From Enoplosus armatus (Eukaryota; Chordata; Actinopteri; Centrarchiformes; Enoplosidae), in NCBI RefSeq assembly GCF_043641665.1, contig NC_092182.1:16941456-17005455 (forward strand): DNA of 64,000 nucleotides, in the 5' to 3' direction. Shown piece after piece: positions 1 through 11,500 of the stretch. The position numbers were made by a program, and so were the translations under genes. How positions within the stretch are numbered: position 1 is the stretch's first letter; the number at the start of each line of letters is the position of its first letter. The notes beneath the pieces were generated by a model. The model was not told the DNA's origin. It worked only from the letters and a program-made list of their open reading frames with translations, and did not search any database.

Positions 1-3000
1 ACAGTTCTATCCATCAGTTATATAAACATTAAAACCTGTACTCTGTGTGGACAAAGCTGATGCAGTATTTAGCAGAAATATTGCTTACTTTGGCTACAGC
101 AGCAAAAAGCGAGAGAGGCCATTAGGTTTGTTGGTGGCTATCTGATGTGCACAGGAGGTTGGCTTCACATGCAGACATACTTCATAAAGTTACTGTGCGT
201 GTTGTTCAGATTTTAACTCCTGGTATCAATATATACATACTGATCTGCTGCTGTCATCTTGATCCTCCCTTATGACCATCTGGATTTAGATGTATTGATC
301 GCCTTCGCCACTCTGTGTCACTCTGCCCGGCTTTCTGCTCACCTATGCGCAACTAAATATTGAACTCCTCTGTACAGCCTGCTCATGCCCCTGTGTCATT
401 ACATGTGCAGAGATGCGGAAAGCACTGATATGTTGTACACTGTAGGGCAAGCTATGCGTAGTGGAAGAATGTTCGGAACCTTATGGAATCCGGGATATAA
501 AGAATAGAGAAAGTTGTATCTGTACTGGAAGGATTTTGCAGGCATGCCTTAAAAGGTGAGCTGTTATTGTTCATCTTACATTTATGAATGGCTGCTTACA
601 GTTATGATTTTAACCATTTTAAAACCTGCCAGAATGACAAGGACACACCGTTCATTTGAACATATACTGGTGCTTTAAAGTGTGTGAGGAGTGGTCTGCA
701 GGTTAACAGGTTTGAGCACATGTTAAAAAGGTCAGCCTGACGTAATCCAACCTAAAGCTCCTCAGTCTTTCAGTTCAAATACCATGTGACAAGTGCAGGG
801 GTGTGAAGCTGGCTCAAGACAGAATCACACTTGTCTCTCCAGCCCTAATTTTCATTGTCTTCATTTGTCTTTGGTGTGCAGAGGGAGAGCTGGGATGGAC
901 CCAGAGCAAGGAAAAAAGGTTTCATATTTCTACTGCAGTGTACCGCTCTGTGCTCCTGGTTCACTGCAGCATGTTCTCTCCCTGCCGTGCTAGCAAAGGC
1001 TTCATTCCAGCTTCACAGGCCCAGGTTAGCTGTACGGTCCCTTGCCTGCTTGCTTTTGCTACTTTTGGTATTTCCAGATGGTCTGTAAACCTGACTTGTG
1101 TTTGTACTTGATGGTGTTTCTGTAGGAGCTTCTGTAGCACCGTGTTTTAATGTTGGGACTATAAATCAGCACAAAAGCATAAAGAAAATGTTGAGCAAGG
1201 ACATGGAGAGTGCTGATTCATCTTCATGCTGTCAGTGATACAGGCAACCAGGGACCATACATCTCATCCTGTATAATAACCAGGTAGTGGGAGATATGTA
1301 CTAGACTTCATGGGGATACTTCAGGGCTTATTTATGCACTAAGGCTCTGATCAAAGCAAAACGCTCAATCATGTTTTTGTCTTATTTCTTCTTTCTGCAC
1401 CTGAACACTGCATTGTAGAATGCAAATACATTGAATGGGTATTGCTGAAAATAAAAAAATGCCAACCACAAATAGTATAAAATATAATTAAAGTATTAAG
1501 GATTATAATGTCAGTGTATAATGCCCTGCATTAAACCTTTGCAGCTGAACCCTAATCTATATAGGCCCAGTCACAGCAGCTGATGATGGGCATGGCTTAA
1601 AGTTTGACCATAATATGTGGTAAACCTCTGAGTGTAAAACAGCTGCAGCTGTCCTAGAATTTAATGAATCCTGACAGCAGAGCTCTCAGTTGCGCTTTTA
1701 ACTTCTTTTAACTGGGGGGAGGAGGATTTGTATCAGAAGTTTGCTGTATAAATAGGCTATTTATGCAAATTGCTGTTAGCTTTTTTTCTCTGTTGGCAGC
1801 CAGTGACCTGCACTGTTTCTGTAATCAAGGGCCCTCCACGGCTTAACAGAGAGTAGGCCATTTATAAAACCTCAAACTGTCTGATGATGAGAGTAGAGAT
1901 GAGCCGCTGACATGGATTCACATCTTTACATGGTTTTGACTTTCATCCTGTGATGAATGTCACTGAAGAAGAAGAGGAGATTCCGTCTGAATCCTCTTTG
2001 TAGCCTGACGGAGAACGAGGTTAGGTTAGCTTCTCTCTCTCTCTCTGCCTGACTGAACTCCCATGTAGGATATCCCCAACAGTTCTCGTCTGTTAGCCCG
2101 TCTCCCTCTTCCGCAGCCATCTGCTCAGGTCCGTGTGTGTTTTCCGCAGCTGCCAACATACTACACAACACAGTGCTGTGCTTTCCAGGCCAGCACTGCC
2201 TGCCTGCTTGCCTTGCTCACGTAAGCCCTGTCTCAAGAGGGAATTCACTCAGGCTGGGTGTAGGTGGATTTATGGATGGAAAGCATGAAGAGCAGCCTTT
2301 TGTGACTCAATTTTGCATTTTGTTTGGAAGAGACTGAGGTGTATGAGACACGCTCAACAGAGACTATGGAGATGCATGCATTCCATGTAGCCTGATATTT
2401 CAATCCAATACTATTTATTATTTATATTTGACAGTTAAAAATCCTTAAAAATAATTTATATAATATTGTTTTTAATGAAAATATGTAACATGAACAAAGG
2501 TTTTTGATAAGGATCCCTTAAATTAAGTTATCGTGTCTAAGATCTCTACTGAGCGGGACACTTGATGTAATATTTGCCAATATTATTATGATAATTTACT
2601 AAAAACTGCAGTAAATTAACACAAGGTGTCAATTAATTGTCAAAAATCTTATGTAATGATTTTGGAATATTTTGTATTGGTAACCAGTATTTCATTCATA
2701 TTGAAGTACTAGTGTTAGTTTCCCTGAGAGCCCATGTATCGTGCGTTTCTATTTCATGTGATCAGAAAAATTAAAAACAATGCTCAGCAAAACTAGAAAA
2801 CTTCTTAGAGCTCCGAGTTTGAGCAGGCAAATGTTTTAATACTTAAAAGTCAAATAGTTATGTTATTTGCATCTGAATCATGAACAAGATAACAGACGAG
2901 CTGTTTGCATATTCTGTGAGTGGGATAAAGCACTAATGAGTTATTGCTTTTGCAGACACAAACCTCAATTAGAGTTCTTCTTTGTGTCTTCTGTCTTTGT

Positions 3001-3841
3001 GTCTTGCCCAGTCTACACAGACTGTCCCTGTGATTAATGAAGTCTCTTACACTTTTTAGTACTTAGTAAGAAATGAGTTCAGGGAAAAAGCTCACTAATG
3101 AAGATAAGAATCTGTAAAATTTTGCCATGCAGCCATAAAGCTATAGCTTGTCTTTGTAGTAATGTGAAATATGATTATGTGCATCATTGGTAGAAATTAG
3201 AGAACGATGTGCATATATTGTTATATATGTTTCTTTTTATTTAGGTGAATAAAATGAATAGCGCTCAGTAAAACAATTTGAAATGACATGTAAGCATACA
3301 CTTCTAAAATACACAACTCTTGATGCTTCAGGCCGTGTTCAGATCAACAATAACACTGCATCAAAAAACGCAAGGGGCTGCGTTGGTGTGGGTGTGTTGC
3401 TACTTGCTTCAGGATACCGTTGAAAGATGAAATACAAAAGTCCATTTTGAAGGCTCATTAGATGCCTGGACACTGATTGATTCCTCTATACCTGACAAAG
3501 AGCACAAATGTACCTTTCTTTATATAATAAATATATATTCTTTTTTGAATATTGAATGTATATAACAGTGTCTGTATTCACAACGTGTGTCACAGCCACT
3601 GTTGTTTTCCTTTTTATTCACTCATGTCTTAAGAGCTTTTAAATCAAGATAAATGGTGACAGGATGGTTGTACTCCAACATCAACTCCTTTCCTCTCTGC
3701 TTCGTGCTTCCTGTCTCTCTCTCTCTGTCTGCAGTTTTAATCTGCAAAGTGCACCTTGGACCATTAGTGCAGTAAATCTGAGCCCTCTAACTTGAGCCAG
3801 GATGAGTCTGTAGTGTACCGCATTGCTGCAGTCGTCAGCAA

Positions 3842-3859
3842 CAGCAGCAGCAGCAGCAG
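3842..3859 (+). repeat. short (CAG)6 run
   Basis: Six perfect CAG triplets stand in a non-coding context downstream of a splice-acceptor-like site. Short enough to be stable. Confidence 0.6.
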
Positions 3860-4206
3860 CCTCTCCAACTGCAGCTCACTGCAGGCATCTCTGTGAGACT
3901 GGTGCATTGCTCTACAATGTGTTGCAGTCAGTGATCAGGTGTAAACACAAAATGTTTTGTGCAGTATCTAAATAGGGTAAAACAGCTGATAACCCACGAC
4001 TGCAGGTAGGCCCCATGTGGTAGTTTTCCTAATTTCTGCAACCATGCACTAATTGGGCGGGTCAGGTTCCGCCCCATTGTTCACTTCAAAATCACTTCAC
4101 TGTAGGATTTGGTTTTGTGATGAAATAGGACTGGTATTTGTGATGATCTTTTTCGTATAATTGATCAAAACTACAGTACAAATGTATTTAAATGCAACTT
4201 AAAATG

Positions 4207-4446
4207 ATAAATGATCTCAGTTATATAGCACTTTTCAACCTTCACGGTTCCCAAAGCGCTTTACAGCTAAGTCTCATTCACGCATTCACACACACATTCA
4301 TACACCAATGGCAACCGAGCTGCCATGCAAGGTGCTTGTCTCCATCAGGAGCAACTTAGGGTTCAGTGTCTTGAACCCACAACCTGCTCTAACCAGCTCT
4401 ACCTCCCGTGCGACAGTGCTAACCACTGTGGCAGTATGCCGCTGAG
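4207..4446 (-). repeat. teleost SINE-like dispersed repeat
   Basis: On the - strand the order is a tRNA-like head (CAGTGGTTAGCACTGTCGC, then GTGGGTTCAAG), a body containing TGGCAGCTCGGTTGCC and ATGAATGTGTGTGTGAATG, and a tail GTAAAGCGCTTTGGGAACC plus AAAAGTGCTATATAA. The head has recognisable A-box and B-box remnants, and the tail type is common in fish genomes. Family name not assigned. Confidence 0.6.
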
Positions 4447-4716
4447 TTATATGTTATTTTGTCAGTGAATTGTATTGTGTCTGGCAATCTGGCAATCATT
4501 GGGGGCTTCAGTTTGGATTGGTATCATGTCCTTGCTGTGTATTGCTGTGTAAAACTTGATTGCTTCTGTAATTTCCCCGCACTGTTTTCTTTTTATATTG
4601 TAAGTGGCAATGGTGATAAGCCAATGGTTGTGTGTGACTAACTTAGTTGATGGGGGTAATATTCAGAGTAATATCCAGAGTATTAGATGAAGTGCCCTGC
4701 ATTTTGGTACAGACAT

Positions 4717-5433
4717 TGATGGTCCCATTTATGAAAATTAAAGGGTAACTACACCCTCAAATTCTGCTAGAAGCCTCTCTACCAGCATATTTTAAAAAAT
4801 ACAACTGTAGGGGGCGTTGCCTTATGGATATGTAGTGTGTGGATCAGGGGACACTGGGGAGACTGGCTGACACTGATTAGAGGGTGTTAACGTTCTTTTT
4901 TTATATGAATTTCATGACATAGATAAGTCCTAACCTGGTCTGGCCTTGCAAGGTTCAGGGCAAAACAGTAGATGGCGTGACTCACTGTAGTGTGATGAAA
5001 CACATCAATACTGATGCTTATATTGATATTTCTTACCAAATGTATAAAAATTTCATGAGTTGAAAATGGCTCAACACGCCATCTACTGTTTTGCCCTGAA
5101 CCTTGCAAGGCCAGACCAGGTTAGGACTTATCTATGTCATGAAATTCATATAAAAAAAGAACGTTAACACCCTCTAATCAGTGTCAGCCAGTCTCCCCAG
5201 TGTCCCCTGATCCACACACTACATATCCATGAGGCAACACCCCCTACAGTTGTATTTTTTTTTAAATATGCTGGTAGAGAGGCTTCTAGCAGAATTTGAG
5301 GGTGTAGTTACCCTTTAATTTTCATAAATGGGACCATCAGAGCCATTTTCAACCCATGAATTTTTTATACATTTGGTAAGAAATATCAATATAAGCATCA
5401 GTATTGATGTGTTTCATCACACTACAGTGAGTC
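4717..5433. repeat. composite foldback repeat with order A-B-A'-B'
   Basis: A (4717-4979) is matched in reverse complement by A' (5075-5339). B (4979-5072) is matched in reverse complement by B' (5340-5433). The two copies differ at only a few positions, for example GGCGTTGCCTTATGG against GGTGTTGCCTCATGG, so the duplication is fairly recent. No transposase is present. It is either a MITE-type foldback with an overlapping second copy or the product of template switching. Confidence 0.8.
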
Positions 5434-5759
5434 ATATCATTTAGTTTGCAGCTCAAAAAACAGTGTGCAGTACCTCTTTAACTGTATTGGACTGTCATGA
5501 TGACAAATGTAGTTGAGGGCACTTATGCTGACATGGAATTTCAGCTCACTGTGATGAAACGGATTACTGTGCTTGCTCACCTACAATTGTTCTGGAAATC
5601 AGTGCGCAGTTAATAGCTGGAAGACGAGCATCAACTGTTTTTCTAGGTATTTTTCACCTCGCTCATGCTTACATCACATTACATCCTTAGTATCAAATGC
5701 AATATTACATATAGAGCCGGACGACAAAAGCAGAATTGTAGTGATACTGACTCAATTAG

Positions 5760-5882
5760 CCTAATGGTTTGGTCTATAAAATGTCAGAAAATAGTTTAAA
5801 ATATCAATCACATTTACATCCAAGGTGATTTCGTCAAATTGCTTGTTTTTTGTTTAACCAACAATCCAAAACCAGAAGATGT
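5760..5882 (+). repeat. dispersed teleost repeat, copy 1
   Basis: The segment with TTTGGTCTATAAAATGTCAG, AAATTGCTTGTTTTTTGTTT and CAACAATCCAAAACC belongs to a repeat that I also see in part at 34405-34600 and 44025-44095. Family name not assigned. Confidence 0.5.
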
Positions 5883-7354
5883 TTATTTTATTACCACGTG
5901 AGACAGAGAAAAGCAGCAAATCCTTACAATAGATTTAGGCTATTTAGGCTGATGCCAATTATAATTATCAGCTTTAATACCCTAAATCCTACTATAGGAA
6001 GTCCTTACTGCGAGAAAGTATGCCTACATACCCCACCCCTTCAACCCACCATGTTCTCTGATCCACATCAATGACAGATAATCCAGGAGTACTTTGCTGT
6101 GATGTGTAGTAGATCTACTATCATGCCTCTTACCCATCAGGGTCATGGCATCATCATCACCTGATGGCAGGTATGACCGGTGTCCCATTGTGGCGTGATT
6201 GAAATGAATGGGCAGAGAGCGTTAAATGAGTCCTTTGGAACATGGGACACCTTATTCGCTGCCTGAGAAATTGATGAGAGGAGAAAGTCACCTTCATGTT
6301 ATCATTACGACGTCGATTTACAAGCCATGACTCACGTGAGTGCAGCCGCTGGTGAAATAGGGTAGCACGGGCTGCTCGGCTCACAATCTTTGTCAGGGTG
6401 ACATAGATGCCACTCTCTCTGCGGCTCTAAACTGGGCTGAAACACTGCTCCCCTCCCTCTCAGGCCATCGTGTTGACTTGAAATGCTTTGATGAGGTATT
6501 TTAAACGTGTGTTAATGGCATCTGTGTATACCTAACCACCCACCCAACCCTCAGTGATGCCCAGCTCTCTTGCTATAGTCCTCCCTGTAGCAGCGGCCTG
6601 CTTCTTGGGCAGACACTTTGAATTATTCATGGAATCAAGTCGCTCTAAGCAGTGGATCAGCAACGGTTTTCTGTCGTGCACCCACATATGTGTTGTACAC
6701 AGCAGCCACAGGATGATGAAGTAGGATGAAGATCTTCACGTGTGTTTATGTGGGCTGCATGGTGTCTCTGCCTGGCTTTTTACTGCATTTTACCGCAGGA
6801 GTGTTTTTCTGTGTTGTGATTATCCTTCTGTCTAAATAGGCAGTTGTTAGACACAGACTTTATACTGTGAAAATGTTAAAATCTTTAACTAGTAGCTGAG
6901 GGGAAACTACAGAGGTTACATCGGTCTGATGGTTTATTCATTCAGCTCATGTCCGCAGAGTGAGGGCTCCATCTAGTGGCGGAGGCACGTTGTAATCGTT
7001 TGTAAAAGGTGATACAATGTCAAATAACTTACCCCCTCTCTTCCTGACTATAATGAAAAGATCATGTTTTTTATTTAATACAGTTTTATATTTAAGTCCA
7101 GTTCCAAAGTACAAGTAAACCAAGACCAAAACAAAAGTGACATGGTCCCACAAGTGGAACATTTCTTGGATCGTTTTTTGGTAATCTTCCTTTCTGCAAC
7201 ATTTAAAATGTTGGCAGCCAGGGACAGTTGAGACAAATCTGAGTCTAGTCTCCTGTGAGGTTAGGTAATGGACTTTGTGGTCTTTGCTGCAATTTATCAC
7301 CCCTACATCCTGCACTACACTGGCACTACCCATTGCTTGGAAGAGACTTGAGAT

Positions 7355-7620
7355 CTACTTTTCTTAAGACCAAGTGGCCACTAGCCGATAGGGTCATTCC
7401 AGGCAGGTTTATTAAGGAGCCCTCTCTCCCTGTTGCTGTGGGAGGGTTGTTTAATTACCCTCTCCTGCTCCTGACCTTGTCTGGGACATGTTGATTGTTA
7501 TCGAATATGCTTGATATTTTCATTGGCAGTCTTTTATAGTGAGTGGTCGAACATGCCTAACTGGTTGCTGTAGCCAACAGTAAGGTGGAAATTGTGGCCA
7601 GTTAATGTGAGAAGTCTCCT
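7355..7620 (+). repeat. dispersed repeat, copy 1 (pair with 46675-46910)
   Basis: It shares ordered blocks with 46675-46910 in the same orientation: CTTAAG-CCAAG-CACTAG-GATA, GCTCCTG-CTTGTCTGGGAC, ATC-ATA/CGCTTGATATTTT, and GGAAATT with TAATGTGAGA. Divergence is substantial, so both are old copies of an element whose family I cannot name. Confidence 0.5.
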
Positions 7621-8139
7621 GGCATAACATATTGTGGCCTTATTTTCTGCCTGTGCGTTTTCTTCAGTCTATACCATCACTGTGATTAATATAATCTCTT
7701 ACTAAGGAGAAGGAATGGATGAGTGATCTGAGTGGCAGTCCCACTCAGCATTACAGCTAGTAACAAATGCATTTTTTCTCAATGGAAAAATGTAATAAAT
7801 TGAAATGCTGCCTTGTTTAAAATCGACACTAACACGTGATGGATATCCTAAACAAACAGATCATTAACATGGTTCAACAGCCGTGTCGGGAATATCTTTT
7901 TATGATTATATTATGTATAAGTTAGTATGGTATTGTAATGATAGTTGATGAACAAATAAATAAATGGTAAATTTGGATGCGCCAAGTACAATTGAGAGGG
8001 CTGCCCAGCTACAGTCTAAGTGTAGGGAAACACTGAGGTTCCAGTATAATCCCTTTACCTTTTATTTCTTTCTTTCTGTGAATTTGTAAATCTGTAAATT
8101 TGTAAATTACAGTTGTTTTTTTAGTTTCAGTAGCTTTTT

Positions 8140-8299
8140 TTTTTTAAAACAGTCTTTATTGTTTTTATTTATTATATCTTGATTCTCTACTTATGTCTCT
8201 ATTGCACTATCCTGTATGCTGCTAGAATAATGCAAATTTCCCTGCTGAGGGATTAATAAAGGATTATCTTATTTTATCTTATCTTATCTTATATTGCAG
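8140..8299 (+). repeat. retroposon 3' tail with (TTATC)n microsatellite
   Basis: The sequence GCAAATTTCCCTGCTGAGGG, then ATTAATAAAGGATTATC, then repeated TTATC units, is the kind of 3' end that truncated fish LINEs carry. It stops at the splice acceptor before the canonical kcnab2 first coding exon, so its TC-containing array would act as the pyrimidine tract. Confidence 0.6.
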
Positions 8300-8515
8300 A
8301 AACAAAAACCCTCCGGCTGACACAAGTGTGCTCTGTCTCCTGTCCAGAGACCCTGATTGGTGATCAACTGTACCCCGTGGTCCCAGTGAAAGAACTCCAC
8401 CCCCGGCAGGCTGGCCACACCCCCTCCCTCCTGCCTCCATGTATCCTGAATCTACCACAGACTCCCCCGCTCGCCTATCCCTCCGACAGACTGGCTCACC
8501 CGGCATGATCTACAG
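8300..8515 (+). CDS. kcnab2: kcnab2 canonical N-terminal exon with 5'UTR (coding 8439-8515)
   Basis: The ATG at 8439 opens the Kv-beta-2 N-terminus ([10 protein letters not shown]...GSPGMIY, residues 1-25) and the exon ends AG before the donor GTGAGC at 8516. An in-frame TGA at 8361 excludes an upstream start. A plausible acceptor, TATTGCAG, ends at 8299, so 8300-8438 would be 5'UTR and at least one non-coding exon would lie further upstream. The exon could instead be a transcribed first exon; sequence alone cannot decide. The acceptor sits directly after a retroposon tail (see the 8140-8299 entry). Confidence 0.88.
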
Positions 8516-11500
8516 GTGAGCTGCTGGGCGCATACTGTATGCACAGACACAACACATCACTAAACAGACGAGCTGGATTAAAATTTTAATTAAAAGTATC
8601 GCCTATAAATTATTTACAGGAGTTCATTAAATAATCAGTCTATTACATTATCACTCTAGTGCTACTGCACTCTGCCAAGCTGCTTGCATGCAAATGTAAC
8701 CTAATATCCTGTGTTGCTGTGTACAATAAACTGTTTGGATAGAAAAAAAAGAAATCTGAGCAAGTTTTCATACTGTGCTAAACTAAAACTCTTTGTTTTC
8801 AGTGTATTATGGTTACTCTAATTATCATCTAAAACCGTGCAGCAATCAGAATGTAGTTACTATTAGATTAAATACTTATATGAATGTATCAACACATACA
8901 TATACACACTTTTTGTTTTGTTTGTTTATGTCACTATCAAGGACATTGTGATTCATGTTTATTCCCTGGAGGTTTAACCATTACCTGCCTAAGCCTAACC
9001 CTTATCTAAACTTTACCTAACCCTAATGAAGACACAGAAGGTTTAGTCTCATGCTGAATACCTTTGACAGTGTAATGTAGTAGGTACAATGGATTCGCAG
9101 TATTTTAAATTTTCACTCATCTCACGATGAGACGATTGGTGACAACAGCAGTGTGGACACCCATGTCTAATTTGTAGATTATCCTGCACTCTGATGTTTC
9201 ACCACCATGTGGCGCCAGAGACTCACCATTTTAAAAAGCATCTGTTCCACTCTTCTTGTCAAGCAGCTTTATGGCTGTGTTTCACATTGCCTCCATTGTG
9301 GCCAGACGGGGTGCAGTGGCTGTCAGATAAAGGTTTTGTGATACTTTACTAAAACTATTGGACAGCCATTGAATTCTTGTAGACTTAAGTAACATAATAA
9401 GAGCAGATAAGATTCTGACATTTTTGATTTGCCTTCACTGGGAGGATAGCAGCCTGTTACATCAATACCCTTCATAATTTTCTCTACACTAGTTTTCACC
9501 CTCTAGTTTTCCATAAGTGAATAAGTGTGTTGCTGCCTTTGTGGTGGTACACATATAGTTGTTAAACTATAACCATATGCCTGGTGTACACTAAGAGCAT
9601 GGTAGCCCTTTCAAATACTGATGGTGAAAGTTATGTAATCTTATAGATATTAAATTGTTAACTTTTTAATAAATGGTATTATTTCTGTTTTTACTCTTGG
9701 TATTTGCATTAGCTTATGTTTAAATAATTATAATTATATAATGCACATCTTTCTACACTACTTAAGTTATTTGAGGTGGCACTCTATATGAGATGTAACT
9801 TCTGTAACTACTACTAGCGATTTATAGTCTAAACTCAAGAGCTCTATTTGAATCATTTTATTATAACTGGAAACTGTACAGTGGGTTTGTTGATCATTGT
9901 TAATCAGTCTAATTTCAAAGGTCATAACTTGTGTTGTTGCCATACACTTAATTTTAAGACTGCGAATGGAGTACTGTTTGGCTTGTTCATCCATATTCCT
10001 CCCACATAGTTGGATCTGAAAATCTTGAGTATAGAACATGTATCCAGAGTGGACACTGGGATCAGGTAGATGGATGTAATTAAGATGCAGGTTTGTTCAT
10101 CGGTTTGGGAAGTCAGGAAATGTATGGTTTTAATTTTTTTTATTTTCTTTTTATTTATAGATCTTGAAAAGTTTTGTTGCAAGATTTGTGCAAACACCTG
10201 AAAGATTTTAGTTTTGTCTTCAAACATGCACAAATAACTGCACTTTTCATGTAATATGATATGGTATTTTTATGAAACCTATGTAGTCATTGTGTGCTAG
10301 GGCCTGATGTCATATTGCTCAGACTTTTTTTCCAGCATACATAACTTAATCCATTGACCATTTTGAACAAACAAGGCTTTGTAGATGTTGTATTTAATAT
10401 ACTATTTCTGTGTTTGTCATTTCTAACGTAGTATTTCATCCTGCTTTTACTCCTACTTTAGCTAACAGCAAACGGTCTTCATTAGTGTCTGTATCAAATT
10501 TTCCTCGCTACTAACTTCTTCCCTGTCCTGCTTATATTAATCTAAGCTTTCCTTTTTCCTCCTTTCCCCTGATGTCTTCAGCGCTCGTTATGGGAGTCCC
10601 AAACGACAGCTGCAGTTCTACAGGTACCTGTCTGTCTGTTTGTTGTCGCGGTGCAGAGTTTTTAAGTGGAGCATTTTCTTTTATATATGTTTATTGTATG
10701 TATGTGTGTACAATATGTGTTTTTGTGTGTATAACATTTGTATTTCATTTTTGTTTTATTTCACTATAATAACCTTGCTGTGGAGATTTGCTGTTCTGTC
10801 ATTGAAAACCATATATCCATTAGTAAACCTCTGCAGCATAGATAACACTTATACTATTTAGCTGGCAATGCACTATCCAGCTTAAACCTGATAGGGGTGA
10901 TGAGGGATTTTGTTGCAAGGTTGCTCACAAAACCTTTGAATCAACAATAACTGTCTGAGTTTGAATGTTTTTTTTTCTTTTTTTCCCCAGCAGTGACACT
11001 TGAGACACTCGCTGTTGTTCTTGTCAAACTTCAACGTGTGACTAAGAAGCTTTTTGCTTTTTACTTCATCATGACTAAGCAGATAGTCATTTCCTTTATT
11101 CATCATTTCTATATTAAATTGTAAACCGTTTTGACCTCCTGGGAGTTCAACCTGAACCTGATCTGTCTTCTGGCTGTTCTAAAAGCCAGAGAGACCATTT
11201 TGATCAGTGTTGGGGATGAGAATATCTCCTCCAGTCATGTGCCTTTTGATGGTCAGTCTTTCTGCTGCTTTAGAGTAGGATCATGTTTTATGGTCTTATA
11301 TCAGGCCTTATTCTGCTGATCCAGTTATAAAAACCCCTGACTATGTGGATGTGCTTGTAATGAGCTCACTATCGGATTTTTATCTTGGCGCCTTGCACAT
11401 TTCTGTCCTTTTTTAAGTGCAAACCGTCCCACTAACTGCTCCCCTGGCCTACATGAGGGGGATCGATTAAGCCCCCCTATCTCTGTCTGTCTATCTCTCT

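Larger units (their letters stand above)
1..8299 (+). other. upstream region or 5' intron of kcnab2, no coding exon recognised
   Basis: Open frames here are short and show no recognisable protein. A strong acceptor-like site (a TC-rich tract ending GTCTGCAG at 3734), followed by non-coding sequence with a short CAG run, could be a 5'UTR exon of kcnab2, but this is speculative. Repeats inside are listed separately. Confidence 0.4.

Noticed and set aside
6947..7333. 128-codon open frame on the - strand
   Set aside because: Lies in non-coding, repeat-bearing sequence, has no domain resemblance and no supporting splice sites.
8988..9022. Interstitial telomere-like sequence
   Set aside because: Only a few degenerate CCTAACCC-like units, not a tandem array.
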